Shown: one piece after another, positions 26,001 through 35,173 of the stretch | Layout of the letters: each line of letters opens with the position of its first letter | How positions within the stretch are numbered: position 1 is the stretch's first letter | DNA from: Ectothiorhodospira sp. BSL-9 | Lineage (GTDB): Bacteria; Pseudomonadota; Gammaproteobacteria; Ectothiorhodospirales; Ectothiorhodospiraceae | Reading direction: 5' to 3' | Assembly: GCF_001632845.1 (NCBI RefSeq) | Contig: NZ_CP011994.1 | Location: 2,242,001 to 2,306,000, forward strand | Length of the DNA: 64,000 nt | The notes under the pieces: generated by a model | Told to the model about the DNA's origin: nothing | What the model saw: only the letters and a program-made list of their open reading frames with translations | The model's database searches: none | Translations under genes and position numbers: made by a program

Positions 26001-28193
26001 ATGATGCCACTGACCGCGCCGCCCAAACCGCTGTTCTCCTATCGGCCCTACTGGGCTGCGCGTTTCGGCGTGGCCCCCTTTCTGCCCATGTCCCGTGCCG
26101 AAATGGACGAACTGGGCTGGGATAGCTGCGATGTGATCCTGGTCACCGGCGATGCCTATGTGGATCATCCCAGCTTCGGCGTGGCCATCATCGGCCGGCT
26201 GCTGGAGGCCCAGGGCTTCAGGGTGGGGGTGATTGCCCAGCCCGACTGGCGTTCCGCCGACCCCTTCATGGCCCTGGGGCCGCCGAACCTGTTCTTCGGC
26301 ATCACCGCAGGCAACATGGACTCCATGGTGAATCGCTACACCGCCGATCGGCGGGTACGTCGCAACGATGCCTACAGCCCCGATGACGAGGGCGGGCGGC
26401 GCCCGGACCGGGCGGTGATCGTCTACAGCCAGCGGGTGCGCGAGGCCTATCGGGACGTGCCCATCATCATCGGTGGTATCGAGGCCAGCCTGCGGCGGGT
26501 GGCCCATTACGATTACTGGTCTGACAAGGTGCGTCGCTCGGTGCTGCTGGACTCCAAGGCGGATCTGCTGCTGTATGGCAATGCGGAGCGGGCCCTGGTG
26601 GAGGCGGCGCACCGCATTGCTGGCGGCGAGCACCCGCGCGGCCTCCGGGATCTGCGGGGGACCGCCTTTCTCAGTGATGGTCTGCTGGATGGCTGGCAGG
26701 AACTGGACTCGACCCTGCTGGACCGCCCCGGCCCCGTGGACCGACACCGCGATCCCTACTGCGAGGACATCCCCGAACACTGTGGCCCCGGCCAGGCCGT
26801 GGCCTGGCGGGCGGGCACCGGCGCCCAGGTGGTGCGGGTGCAGCGCCGGGCGGTGGCCGCCCATCCTCGGGAGAGCACGGTCATCCGTCTGCCCCAGTGG
26901 GATGCCGTCACGGACGATCCGGCGCTCTATGCGCATGCCGCACGGCTGCTGCATCTGGAGACCAACCCGGGCAACGCCCGCGCCCTTATCCAGGGGCATG
27001 GGGATCGGGATCTGTGGGTCAATCCGCCCCCCATTCCGCTGACCACGGCAGAGCTGGATACCCTGTTCGACCTGCCCTTTGCCCGGGCCCCGCATCCCGC
27101 TTACCGGGGCGCGCGCATCCCCGCCTGGGAGATGATCCGCTTCTCCGTGAACATCATGCGGGGTTGCTTCGGTGGCTGCACTTTCTGCTCCATCACCGAG
27201 CATGAGGGGCGCATCATCCAGTCCCGGTCCGAGGACTCCATCGTCCGCGAGGTGGACGAGATCCGCGACAAGGTGGAGGGGTTCACGGGCATCATCTCCG
27301 ACCTGGGCGGACCCACGGCCAACATGTACCAGCTGGGATGCAAGGATAAGGCCATCGAGGCCCGCTGCCGCCGTCTGTCCTGCGTCTACCCGCGCATCTG
27401 CTCCAATCTGAACACGGACCACGGGCCTCTGATCAGCCTTTATCGTCGCATCCGCCAGCGGCCCGGCGTGAAGAAGGTCCTGGTGGCCTCCGGGGTGCGT
27501 TACGACCTGGCGGTGCTGTCCAGGGAATACGTGAAGGAGCTGGTCACCCATCACGTGGGGGGGTATCTCAAGATCGCCCCGGAGCACACCGAGAGCGGCC
27601 CGCTATCAAAGATGATGAAGCCCGGGATGGATGTCTACGAGCGCTTCAAGGCCCTGTTCGATCACTACACCCGGGAGGCGGGCAAGGAACAGTACCTGGT
27701 GCCATACTTCATTGCCGCCCACCCGGGCACCACGGACCAGGACATGCTGCACCTGGCCGTATGGCTCAAGCGCAACGGCTTTCGTCCGGACCAGGTACAG
27801 GGCTTTCTCCCTGGCCCCATGGCCCTGGCCACCACCATGTATCACACGGGAAGAAATCCCCTCAAACCCATTCAGCGCGAGGGGGGAGAGGTGGTCAGCA
27901 ATGCCCGTGGCCTGCGCCAGCGGCGGCTGCACAAGGCCTTTTTGCGGTACCACGACCCGGAAAACTGGCCGCTGTTGCGCAAGGCCCTGCAGGACATGGG
28001 TCGCGCGGACCTCATCGGCAATGGCAAGCGCCATCTGGTGCCCCGCTATCAGCCGGAGGGGACGGGTCAGTCGGGGGAGGGGAGGCGTCGTGGCAGTGGT
28101 GTGATGCCCGTTCAAAAGGGTCAGCCCAAGACCTCAGGGCGCCCTGCCGCAGGCAGGGGGCGCGGGCAGGCTGGGCGAACAAGGCGCCGGTAG
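26001..28193 (+). CDS. ygiQ: YgiQ family radical SAM protein
   Basis: Radical SAM enzyme of about 730 residues. The N-terminal YgiQ domain ([15 protein letters not shown]) precedes the radical SAM core with the cluster motif C389, C393 and C396 ([17 protein letters not shown]). The family C-terminal region has [31 protein letters not shown] and [17 protein letters not shown]. The last ~45 residues are a basic, repeat-derived tail. A TTG at 25995 is also in frame; ATG at 26001 or 26004 is preferred. The reaction is not known. Confidence 0.93.
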   Translation: MMPLTAPPKPLFSYRPYWAARFGVAPFLPMSRAEMDELGWDSCDVILVTGDAYVDHPSFGVAIIGRLLEAQGFRVGVIAQPDWRSADPFMALGPPNLFFGITAGNMDSMVNRYTADRRVRRNDAYSPDDEGGRRPDRAVIVYSQRVREAYRDVPIIIGGIEASLRRVAHYDYWSDKVRRSVLLDSKADLLLYGNAERALVEAAHRIAGGEHPRGLRDLRGTAFLSDGLLDGWQELDSTLLDRPGPVDRHRDPYCEDIPEHCGPGQAVAWRAGTGAQVVRVQRRAVAAHPRESTVIRLPQWDAVTDDPALYAHAARLLHLETNPGNARALIQGHGDRDLWVNPPPIPLTTAELDTLFDLPFARAPHPAYRGARIPAWEMIRFSVNIMRGCFGGCTFCSITEHEGRIIQSRSEDSIVREVDEIRDKVEGFTGIISDLGGPTANMYQLGCKDKAIEARCRRLSCVYPRICSNLNTDHGPLISLYRRIRQRPGVKKVLVASGVRYDLAVLSREYVKELVTHHVGGYLKIAPEHTESGPLSKMMKPGMDVYERFKALFDHYTREAGKEQYLVPYFIAAHPGTTDQDMLHLAVWLKRNGFRPDQVQGFLPGPMALATTMYHTGRNPLKPIQREGGEVVSNARGLRQRRLHKAFLRYHDPENWPLLRKALQDMGRADLIGNGKRHLVPRYQPEGTGQSGEGRRRGSGVMPVQKGQPKTSGRPAAGRGRGQAGRTRRR

Positions 28194-28203
28194 GTGACAG
28201 CCT

Positions 28204-28228
28204 CCTTCTCCCCTCAGGGGAGAAGGTA
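28204..28228. repeat. CTTCTCCCC/GGGGAGAAG palindrome (copy 3)
   Basis: CCTTCTCCCC TCA GGGGAGAAGG forms a perfect 10-base-pair stem with a 3-base loop immediately after the ygiQ stop. It is the minimal unit of the family seen at 3.4, 13.5 and 41.3 kb and would act as a transcript-end stem-loop. Confidence 0.75.
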
Positions 28229-28262
28229 TGGGCTGTTGAAGGTCCGTGGTTCCGGTAAGGGC

Positions 28263-28448
28263 TCAGCGCCCCGCCTTCGGCCCCAGCAGCAGCCAGAGGA
28301 TGAAGCCGATCAGCGGCAGCAGAACAATCAATACGATCCACAGGACCTTGGTTCCAGTCCCTGCACGGCTTTGAACGGTACTCACGATCGCCCAGATCAC
28401 CGCGATCAGCAGTACAAGGCCCAGCAGGCCGCCCACTTCGATGCCCAT
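28263..28448 (-). CDS. PLDc_N / cardiolipin-synthase-N-type small membrane protein
   Basis: A 61-residue protein with two membrane helices (GGLLGLVLLIAVIWAIVST and LWIVLIVLLPLIGFILWLLLG) and a terminal GPKAGR, the standalone phospholipase D N-terminal membrane module. The ATG at 28448 has AGGAG at a 7-base spacing. No catalytic HKD domain is attached. Function unknown. Confidence 0.8.
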   Translation of the reverse strand: MGIEVGGLLGLVLLIAVIWAIVSTVQSRAGTGTKVLWIVLIVLLPLIGFILWLLLGPKAGR

Positions 28449-28588
28449 GATGTCGCTCCTTGTTGTGTTCAAGTGTGTTCGGTTTGGTACCCTCTCAACA
28501 TACAGGCAGAGTACCGAACGTGACCACCCCCAAGCGCCGGGGGCGGCACGGAGGCTTTCCCATCATGCCCACCCTGGAGTGCTGATTC

Positions 28589-28789
28589 ATGCCCTATGTC
28601 AACATCAAGATCACCCGCGAAGGGGCCACCCCTGAGCAGAAGGCGGAACTCATCCGTGGCGCCACGCAGTTGCTGGTGGATGTGCTGGACAAGAACCCCA
28701 ACACCACCGTGGTGGTGATCGACGAGGTGGAGACGGACAACTGGGGCGTGGGGGGGGAGACCATCACCGTGCGGCGTCAACGGGAGTAG
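28589..28789 (+). CDS. 4-oxalocrotonate tautomerase family protein
   Basis: A 66-residue tautomerase-fold protein beginning MPYVNIKITREG: the catalytic Pro becomes the N-terminus after Met removal, as in 4-OT. The KAELIRGATQLLVDVL helix and TTVVVIDEVETDNWGVGG strand/loop match the family, with length close to the usual 62. No meta-cleavage genes are nearby, so the substrate is open. It is followed 14 bases later by a small membrane protein gene. Confidence 0.9.
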   Translation: MPYVNIKITREGATPEQKAELIRGATQLLVDVLDKNPNTTVVVIDEVETDNWGVGGETITVRRQRE

Positions 28790-28803
28790 GGGGGAAGAAC
28801 GCG

Positions 28804-29013
28804 ATGACACGACGCAAGAAGACCGACATGGGCCTGGTCTTGATCGGTGGCCTGCTGCTGGGTGTGGGCGCCTTTGCCCTGTTCGGCGGCGAGGTGTGGA
28901 TCAGCCGTCTCACCGTGGGTGAGGGGCAGGGAATCGGTGGTACGGCGGCCCTGGTGATCGGTGGGATCTTCATCGGCCTGGGGCTCTACTTCATCAAGGA
29001 GTCCCGCAAGTAG
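28804..29013 (+). CDS. Small two-helix membrane protein
   Basis: A 69-residue protein with a basic N-terminus (MTRRKKTD), a hydrophobic segment (MGLVLIGGLLLGVGAFALFG), a short polar turn and a second hydrophobic segment (GTAALVIGGIFIGLGLYFI) ending ESRK. No family recognised. GGGGGAAGAA precedes the ATG. Confidence 0.6.
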   Translation: MTRRKKTDMGLVLIGGLLLGVGAFALFGGEVWISRLTVGEGQGIGGTAALVIGGIFIGLGLYFIKESRK

Positions 29014-29029
29014 CGCCCCGATACCCGCC

Positions 29030-29824
29030 TCAGGCGGGCTCCACGGCCTCGCCATTCAGCAGCCGATAAAGGGCCACGTATTCCCCGGTGAGCTTGTGAT
29101 TGGGGGCCATGTGGATCAGCGGCTGGGCCGCCTGATGGGATTCACGCACCTTCACCGAGGCGGAGAGATAACTGCCCAGCACCGGGAGGTTTTCGCTGAT
29201 CAGTTCCTCCACCACCGCCCGGGGAAGGTTGGCGTTGGACTGGAACTGGTTGACGATGATCCCTTCCACCATCAATTGCCCGTTGTGGTCCTCCTGGATC
29301 TCGCGCACGTTATCCAGCAGCTCATACAGGGCGCGCCGGGAAAAATCGTCGCAATCGAAGGGGATCAGGCAGCGATCCGCTGCAATCAGGGCAGACCGGG
29401 TAAAGAAGTTCAGGGCCGGCGGGGTGTCGATGAAGACCGCGTCGTAGCGATCGGCAATCCCCTGCAGGGCATCGCGCAGCTTGTAGATCTTGTAGCGGGA
29501 TTCCAGCTTGCCCTGGAGGTTCTCCAGTTCCCGGTTGGCGGGTACGATGTGCAGGTCCTCAAAGGGGGTCTGCAAGGGGATCAGGTCCACGGGCTTGCGT
29601 GACTTGAAGCTGAAGCCGCCGCCCAGGGTGCCGGCGAAGAAGTCCACCACCGTGTGTTCGCAGTCGGCAAACGCGGACCCCAGCAGATACTGGCTGGAGT
29701 TACCCTGAGGGTCCAGGTCCACCACCAGGGTGCGCAGGCCGTAAGCGGCGCTGATGGCCGCCAGGTTGCAGGTGATGGTGGACTTCCCCACCCCGCCTTT
29801 TTGATTGAATATGACGCGTCTCAT
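29030..29824 (-). CDS. Orphan ParA/MinD-family ATPase
   Basis: A 264-residue ParA-type ATPase with the deviant Walker A KGGVGKST at residues about 9-16, the Walker A' region VVDLDPQGNSSQYLL and the Walker B region VFIDTPPAL. No parB gene is adjacent; neighbours are a small membrane protein and phoB. Orphan ParA proteins position chemoreceptors, carboxysomes or pili, among others. Which cargo applies here cannot be told. Confidence 0.85.
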   Translation of the reverse strand: MRRVIFNQKGGVGKSTITCNLAAISAAYGLRTLVVDLDPQGNSSQYLLGSAFADCEHTVVDFFAGTLGGGFSFKSRKPVDLIPLQTPFEDLHIVPANRELENLQGKLESRYKIYKLRDALQGIADRYDAVFIDTPPALNFFTRSALIAADRCLIPFDCDDFSRRALYELLDNVREIQEDHNGQLMVEGIIVNQFQSNANLPRAVVEELISENLPVLGSYLSASVKVRESHQAAQPLIHMAPNHKLTGEYVALYRLLNGEAVEPA

Positions 29825-29964
29825 GACCTACTCCAAAGCCTGATACCTGGGCCGCAGGTGTGCGGCAGCCTGCTAGTGTATTCAATGCAGGCAGGGCAGG
29901 TCGAGCCAATGACGCCCTTTGCCGGAGCCTGCGCTGACACGGGATCTTCATCGCCCCGTCATCT

Positions 29965-29998
29965 TTGTCACCATCATGTAACAAAGATCCGCTCTAAT
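29965..29998 (+). promoter_or_regulatory. Pho box and -10 element upstream of phoB
   Basis: TTGTCAC (29965-29971), CATC, ATGTAAC (29976-29982) match the two-unit Pho box geometry (7+4+7, consensus CTGTCAT units). TCTAAT at 29993-29998 is one mismatch from TATAAT and begins 10 bases after the box, the spacing of PhoB-activated promoters. The phoB ATG is at 30032. Autoregulation of phoBR is the natural reading. Confidence 0.65.
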
Positions 29999-30031
29999 GG
30001 CGCTCATCAAGCTGACCCTGGATCGCAGACC

Positions 30032-30723
30032 ATGAATGAAAAGACCATCCTGGTCGTGGAAGACGAGCCGGCCATCCGTGAAATGGTTGGCTTCGCGCTG
30101 ACCCGTGCCGGCTTCCAGATGGACGAGGCGGGTGATGCGCGCGAGGCTCATGCCCGCCTGGCAGATCGCGTACCGGATCTGATCGTGGTGGACTGGATGC
30201 TCCCCGGTGTGAGCGGTATCGAACTGGCCCGCCGTCTCAAGCGGGAGGACTACACCCGCGAGGTGCCCATCATCATGCTCACCGCCCGGGGCGAGGAGGA
30301 CGACAAGGTGGGCGCCCTGGATGCGGGAATCGATGACTACATCACCAAGCCCTTTTCCCCCGGGAACTGGTGGCCCGGATCAAGGCGGTGCTGCGTCGCA
30401 GCCTGCCCGAGGAACAGGCCAAGCCCCTGTGCGTGGAGGGACTCACCCTGGATCCCGCCAGCCACCGGGTCATGGCAAACGACAAGCCCCTGGAGATTGG
30501 TCCCACCGAGTTCCGTCTGCTGCATTTCTTCATGACGCACCCCGAGCGGGTCTATTCGCGCTCGCAACTCCTGGATCGGGTGTGGGGCCGCAATACCTAC
30601 GTGGAGGAGCGTACCGTGGATGTTCACATTCTTCGGTTGCGAAAGGCCCTGAGTCCGCACGGCTGCGATCGCTACGTGCAAACGGTGCGCGGCGCCGGTT
30701 ACCGCTTCTCCCAGCAGGGGTGA
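30032..30723 (+). pseudogene. phoB: phoB response regulator, frameshifted in this sequence
   Basis: The receiver domain (E10, D11; phosphoacceptor D54 in VVDWMLPG; K in ITKPFSP) and the winged-helix domain ([21 protein letters not shown]...[12 protein letters not shown]) are both intact but in different frames. The break is in the run CCCTTTTCCCCCGGG at about 30350-30363: one extra C would restore [13 protein letters not shown] and a 230-residue protein, exactly PhoB length. The receiver frame otherwise runs on as nonsense to 30535. Either a sequencing or assembly indel or a real one-base deletion; the undamaged rest favours an error or a very recent mutation. Confidence 0.85.
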
Positions 30724-30756
30724 AGGTCAGCCTCTCGTGATGCATGGAGTGATGGC

Positions 30757-32085
30757 ATGATCCGCGACCCCCATCCATGGAAACTGGAGGCGTGGCGGTT
30801 TGGCGCCGTGCTGACGGCCGGGACGTTGGTCGGCTGGTGGGTCGGCCATGTCTTTGCCATCCTGTTCCTGGCGATGCTGGTTTTCCTGGGCTGGCATGTC
30901 TTCCAGTTGTGGCGATTCCACCGCTGGGTACGCCTGGGCAAGCGCAGTGATCCACCGGACACCTCCGGGATCTGGCATGACCTCGTCTATGATCTCTACC
31001 GCCTGCACCAGCGCAGCCGCAAGCGCAAGAAGAAGATCGCCAGGCTGCTCAATCGCTTTCATGAATCCAGCGCGGCCGTGCCCGATGCCACCGTCATCCT
31101 GGGCAAGCGCTACCAGATCGAATGGTTCAACGAGGCCGCCGGCGAGTTGCTGAGGCTGCAGCAACCCGGGGATGTGGGACGACCCATCACGCATCTGCTG
31201 CGGCACCCCCATTTCATCGCCTATCTGGAAGGGGGCGTTTACAACCAGTCCCTGGAGATGCCGCGCCTGCCTGACCAGCAGGTACAGCTTTCGGCGCGCA
31301 TCGTGGCCTACGGTGATGGGCAGTTCCTGTTGACGGTGCGGGATGTCACGCGTATCCATCGCCTGGAGTCCATGCGCCGGGACTTCGTTGCCAATGTCTC
31401 CCATGAGTTGCGCACGCCGCTCACGGTGATCGCCGGGTATGTGGAAACCCTGGTGGACGACCCGACGCTGGCCCCGGAGGTGCACCGCACCCTGCAATCC
31501 GTGGAAACCCAGGCGGATCGGATGCGTCGGATCATCGACGATCTGCTCACGCTCTCACACCTGGAGACCCGCGAGGATGCGGTGGCCGAGCAGACAGCGG
31601 TGCCGGTGCCGGCCTTGATCGGGGGCATCGAGGAGGATGCCCATATGCTGGTGGCCGAAAGGGATCTGACGATCCAGGTGGAGGTGGATAGTGGCCTGTG
31701 GCTGCGTGGCACCCGCAGTGAGTTATACAGTGCCTTCTCCAACCTGGTGACCAATGCCACCCGCTACACACCCGATGGCGGGACCATCACCCTGCGCTGG
31801 TTCGCCGATGATCAAGGTGCCCACTTCCAGGTGAAGGACACCGGTATCGGGATTCCCCAGGATCAGATTTCTCGCGTCACTGAGCGTTTTTACCGCGTGG
31901 AGAGCGACCGCAGCCGTGCCAGCGGTGGCACCGGTCTGGGGCTGGCCATCGTCAAGCACGTGCTGCAAAGGCACGGCGCCACCCTCCACATCCAGAGCAT
32001 CCCCGACCAGGGCAGCACCTTCACCTGCGACTCCCCCCTCACCCGCACTCTCCAGAAACCCCCATCCAGCACCACCCTGTCATGA
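30757..32085 (+). CDS. phoR: PhoR phosphate-regulon sensor histidine kinase
   Basis: Membrane histidine kinase paired with PhoB. Two N-terminal hydrophobic segments (about residues 15-50, FGAVLTAGTLVGWWVG and VFAILFLAMLVFLGW), a basic linker, a PAS domain (about 105-190), then the HisKA motif SHELRTPLTVIAGY with H216, the N box NLVTNATRYTPDGG, DTGIGIP and GGTGLGLAIVKHV. Length 442 is close to E. coli PhoR (431). It starts 33 bases after phoB. Confidence 0.95.
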   Translation: MIRDPHPWKLEAWRFGAVLTAGTLVGWWVGHVFAILFLAMLVFLGWHVFQLWRFHRWVRLGKRSDPPDTSGIWHDLVYDLYRLHQRSRKRKKKIARLLNRFHESSAAVPDATVILGKRYQIEWFNEAAGELLRLQQPGDVGRPITHLLRHPHFIAYLEGGVYNQSLEMPRLPDQQVQLSARIVAYGDGQFLLTVRDVTRIHRLESMRRDFVANVSHELRTPLTVIAGYVETLVDDPTLAPEVHRTLQSVETQADRMRRIIDDLLTLSHLETREDAVAEQTAVPVPALIGGIEEDAHMLVAERDLTIQVEVDSGLWLRGTRSELYSAFSNLVTNATRYTPDGGTITLRWFADDQGAHFQVKDTGIGIPQDQISRVTERFYRVESDRSRASGGTGLGLAIVKHVLQRHGATLHIQSIPDQGSTFTCDSPLTRTLQKPPSSTTLS

Positions 32086-32116
32086 GTGCAGCCCTTCCCC
32101 TGTAACCAGCCTCCCT

Positions 32117-32201
32117 GTGGGAGCGGGCTTTGCCCGCGAAAGCGGCGGCCACACAGCAGGGCGCTGCTTTCGCAGCGCATCGCCGGCAGGCCAGTTCCCA
32201 C
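32117..32201. repeat. REP-like palindromic element (GTGGGAGCGGGC family, copy 1)
   Basis: GTGGGAGCGGGCTTTGCCCGCGAAAGCGGC begins at 32117 and the element closes with a reverse-complementary GCCAGTTCCCAC at 32190-32201; inner stems GCGGGC/GCCCGC and GCGCTGC/GCAGCGC are present. A near-identical copy is at 34467-34551. Such elements are abundant in Pseudomonas genomes and are mobilised in trans by REP-associated transposases; none is encoded here. Confidence 0.85.
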
Positions 32202-32258
32202 GGTGCCCGGCCTGACCTCACAGTTCGGCACAAAAACCACACTCGACTCCCTCCCGCC

Positions 32259-32276
32259 GTGACACTTCCGTTACAA
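32259..32276 (-). promoter_or_regulatory. Pho-box-like site upstream of the Na/Pi transporter
   Basis: On the minus strand it reads TTGTAAC GGAA GTGTCAC, the same 7+4+7 layout as the site before phoB. It lies 270 bases before the transporter start and in reverse orientation, so a role in activating that gene is uncertain. Confidence 0.3.
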
Positions 32277-32545
32277 TGCCGGCCAGATCCGGATTCAGAC
32301 GCCATGCTGCCAATCAAACGCATCTTCCCGACGCCTCGGAGACCCTTTCATGCCGCGAGTTCCAGTATCTGCCGGCCCTGATTCCCACCTCATCCAGGAT
32401 CCACACCAGCAATCCATGACATGACGCCGGCATCGTCCGACAGTCACCGCGTGTCAGGCCCTCGCCATTCGCCGCCGCAGCAGCGCCCGCAGCGTTTCGC
32501 ATGCCTTTCCGACCCTACGGAAATCGTGGATTTAGGAAACTCCAG

Positions 32546-33748
32546 ATGTTCAAGAAACACACTCCTTTTCCGGATACGCCTGCCTTGACCCGCACGCAAC
32601 GAAGGGAAGTTCCTGCCTGGATGCGCGGGATCTATGCCGGGATATGCCTTTATCTGTTCCTGGCGGCGTTGAACGTCCTGGGAAGCGGCCTGGGCACCTT
32701 CGGCGGCGAGAGCGACTTCCTCGAGCGGGCCTTTGCCTACGGGGAAAACCCCTTCATCGCTCTGCTGGCCGGGGTGCTGGTCACCATGATCGTACAGAGC
32801 TCCTCGTTCACCTCGGCGCTCATCGTGACCCTGGTGGCCACCGGCGAAATGTCGCTGGGCACCGGGGTCTTTGCCATTATGGGGGCCAATATCGGCACCG
32901 CCGTCACCGGCGTGATCGTGGCCCTGGCCAACATCCGCATCCGCCGGAATTTTCGCCGCTCCTTCACCGCCGCATTGCTCCATGACTTCTTCAACATCCT
33001 CACCGTCATGGTCATATTCCCCGTGGAATGGATCACCGGCTGGTTCCATGAAACCGGCCGTGGCATCTTCACCCAGGGGGCGGCCTGGCTGAGCGGGGTG
33101 GTCGGTCTGGAGGAGGTGGCCCGCCCCGATAGTCCGATCAAGGTGATCACCGCGCCGGTGGTCAATAGCGTCGAGTTCGTGGGCGCGGGCGTGACCAACA
33201 CCGCCACCAGTGAGGGGCTGGTGGTGGCGGCACTGGGGCTGGTCTTGATGTTCATCGCCCTGATCCTTATGGTGAAAAATCTGCGAGGCGCACTGCTGCG
33301 CCACGTGGACGGGCTGTTCCGCAATTATTTCTTCCGCACCGATCCACGGGCCTACAGTGTCGGACTGGTGTCCACCGTGCTGGTGCAGTCCAGTACCATC
33401 ACCAGCAGTCTGATGGTGCCTCTGGCAGGCGCCGGGGTGGTGCGCATCCGCCGCGTGCTTCCATTCATGATGGGCGCCAATCTGGGTACCACGGTCACCA
33501 GTGTGCTGGCGGCCACCGCCAACCCCATGGCCGCGGCCATGACGGTGGCCCTGTTCCATGTGATGTTCAATCTCACGGGCACCGCCATCTGGTATCCGCT
33601 GCGACGCATCCCCCTGCGGGTGGCCATCTGGTACGGTGGATTGGCCGGTCGTAAACCCAGTTACGCGTTCATGTTCCTTTTTGGCGTATTCTTGATCATT
33701 CCCCTGGTGGGTATCGGTGCCACGGAATTGTTTCTGAGCCTGCGCTGA
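32546..33748 (+). CDS. Na+/phosphate cotransporter (NptA/PNaS family)
   Basis: Sodium-coupled phosphate symporter of the Na_Pi_cotrans family, 400 residues, with two inverted repeats each carrying a QSSS-type motif: VQSSSFTSALIVTL (first) and VQSSTITSSLMVPL (second), followed by GANIGTAVTG and GANLGTTVTS. About eight to nine membrane segments. The ATG at 32546 follows AGGA at 8 bases; an earlier in-frame start at 32501 is less likely. It is followed by a phoU-like gene, its common partner. No PstSCAB genes are present in this window. Confidence 0.92.
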   Translation: MFKKHTPFPDTPALTRTQRREVPAWMRGIYAGICLYLFLAALNVLGSGLGTFGGESDFLERAFAYGENPFIALLAGVLVTMIVQSSSFTSALIVTLVATGEMSLGTGVFAIMGANIGTAVTGVIVALANIRIRRNFRRSFTAALLHDFFNILTVMVIFPVEWITGWFHETGRGIFTQGAAWLSGVVGLEEVARPDSPIKVITAPVVNSVEFVGAGVTNTATSEGLVVAALGLVLMFIALILMVKNLRGALLRHVDGLFRNYFFRTDPRAYSVGLVSTVLVQSSTITSSLMVPLAGAGVVRIRRVLPFMMGANLGTTVTSVLAATANPMAAAMTVALFHVMFNLTGTAIWYPLRRIPLRVAIWYGGLAGRKPSYAFMFLFGVFLIIPLVGIGATELFLSLR

Positions 33749-33770
33749 TCTCTGTTGAGGTTCTCATTCG

Positions 33771-34445
33771 ATGTTTCGACAGCTCTATACCGCCCTGGTC
33801 TCCGAAAACACGGTCAACCGGGCCTTTGAAAACCTCACGGACATGCTGGATCATGGCCGCTGGATGTTCGAGCAGGCCAATGATGTACTGCATGGCCGCA
33901 CGCCCGCCGAACAGGTGGGCGACAGCCTCTATGAGCGGGATCAGGCCATCAACGCCCTGGAGCGTTCCATCCGTCGCAAGGTGTTGCGGCATCTGACGGT
34001 GAATCCGGGTTACGACGTGGCCATCTGCCTGGCCCTGATGAGCGTGGCCAAGGACGCCGAGCGTATAGGTGACTATTGCAAGAGCGTGTTCGAGGTGGGA
34101 TGTCTCTACACCGAGGGCTTCCATGTGGAAAAATACCAAAAGCCCCTGGACGAAATGGCCGAGCAGATGCTGGTCATGTTCTCTGCCGTGATCGAGGCCA
34201 CTCGTCAATCGGACGAAGGTCATGCCGGCAAGGCCCTGCTGCAGGCCGCCGAGATGCGTCGTCGCTGCGATGAGATCATCCGGGAACTGTTCCGTGACGA
34301 GGGGCAGATCGAGTTCCATGAGGCCGTTGCCTATTCCCTGCTGGCACGTCATTACAAGCGCGTGGCCGGCCACCTGGCCAACATCGCCACCGCCGTGCTC
34401 GGACGGCTGGAGGATCTGGATTTCTACCCGGGCAAGGATGCCTGA
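33771..34445 (+). CDS. PhoU-domain protein
   Basis: An all-helical PhoU-type protein of 224 residues with the E/DxxxD repeat signature (LYERDQAINALERSIRR and SVAKDAERIGDYCKSV in the first bundle; LLARHYKRVAGHLANI in the second). PhoU proteins bind metal clusters and set the activity of Pi transporters and PhoR. Starts 22 bases after the Na/Pi transporter stop, so it probably controls that transporter rather than PstB. Confidence 0.88.
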   Translation: MFRQLYTALVSENTVNRAFENLTDMLDHGRWMFEQANDVLHGRTPAEQVGDSLYERDQAINALERSIRRKVLRHLTVNPGYDVAICLALMSVAKDAERIGDYCKSVFEVGCLYTEGFHVEKYQKPLDEMAEQMLVMFSAVIEATRQSDEGHAGKALLQAAEMRRRCDEIIRELFRDEGQIEFHEAVAYSLLARHYKRVAGHLANIATAVLGRLEDLDFYPGKDA

Positions 34446-34466
34446 TCGGATCTGCAACCCGGGCCT

Positions 34467-34551
34467 GCAGGAGCGGGCCTTGCCCGCGAAAGCGGCGGCC
34501 CCAAAGCAGGGCGCTGCTGCCGCAGCGCTTCGCCGGCAGGCCAGCTCCCAC
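34467..34551. repeat. REP-like palindromic element (copy 2)
   Basis: About 85 bases, GCAGGAGCGGGCCTTGCCCGC to CCAGCTCCCAC, nearly identical to the copy at 32117-32201 and in the same orientation. The two copies bracket the transporter-phoU pair. Positioned between phoU and sixA. Confidence 0.85.
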
Positions 34552-34636
34552 AGAGGGGCCCCCTGTTTGGGGTGACTCCCATTGGGGCAGGAACGTTGTA
34601 GAAGACCACCATGATCAGGCAGGGGAGGCAGGCAAC

Positions 34637-35152
34637 GTGGAACAGACCTTCGGACTCATTCTCGTGCGCCACGCACAGGCCGGTGATGCGGTGGAGTTCG
34701 CCCGCACCGGCCAACCGGATGACCTGCGCCCGCTCACCGATCAGGGCGTGGAGCGCATGCACCTGGCTGCCCAGGGCCTGGCCAGGCTGCTCAAGGGGCC
34801 GACCACCCTGGTGAGCAGCCCCTACACCCGGGCCTGCCAGACTGCGGACATCCTCGCCGAATACCTGCCCACCACCGGCCCCGCGGAGATCAATGCATCC
34901 CTGGTGCCCGAGGCCCATCCCGACAGCCTGGATGACGCGCTCCTGCAGCAGCGGGCAGGGCGCACCCTCACCCTCGTGGGGCATGAGCCCCACCTGTCCC
35001 GCCTCGCCGGATGGTTGATGACCGAACGGCCCCAATCCCTCGTGAGGATGAAAAAGGGTGGCGCCTGCGCCCTGCAGCTGAGTGGCCCGCCCCGGGCCGG
35101 ATGTGCGACGCTGCACTGGCTTCTCACCCAACGTCAGTTGCGTCGGCTCTGA
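34637..35152 (+). CDS. sixA: SixA phosphohistidine phosphatase
   Basis: Histidine phosphatase superfamily protein of 171 residues. The phospho-accepting motif is LVRHAQAG (H12), a mid-protein SPYTRACQTADILAEY follows, and the second catalytic His is in LVGHEPHLSRLAG. The GTG start at 34637 is preceded by an AGGGGAGG tract. SixA removes phosphate from phosphohistidine in phosphotransfer proteins. Here it precedes ppx, as in several gammaproteobacterial polyphosphate loci. Confidence 0.9.
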   Translation: MEQTFGLILVRHAQAGDAVEFARTGQPDDLRPLTDQGVERMHLAAQGLARLLKGPTTLVSSPYTRACQTADILAEYLPTTGPAEINASLVPEAHPDSLDDALLQQRAGRTLTLVGHEPHLSRLAGWLMTERPQSLVRMKKGGACALQLSGPPRAGCATLHWLLTQRQLRRL

Positions 35153-35173
35153 CCCTCAACCCGGTTTACTCTC

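Larger units (their letters stand above)
32086..32545 (+). other. 460-base intergenic region before the Na/Pi transporter
   Basis: No convincing gene is present. It holds a REP-like element (32117-32201), a Pho-box-like sequence in reverse orientation (32259-32276) and, near the end, AGGA at 32534 as ribosome site for the transporter at 32546. The remaining ~250 bases show no clear promoter or structure that I can support. Confidence 0.7.

Noticed and set aside
30345-30370. Programmed -1 frameshift in phoB
   Set aside because: The C5 run could slip, but no canonical X-XXY-YYZ heptamer in frame, no downstream structure was recognised and PhoB proteins are not known to use frameshifting; an indel is simpler.
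32086-32545. A hidden small gene between phoR and the Na/Pi transporter
   Set aside because: Frames here run through the REP element and have no ribosome site or coherent composition.
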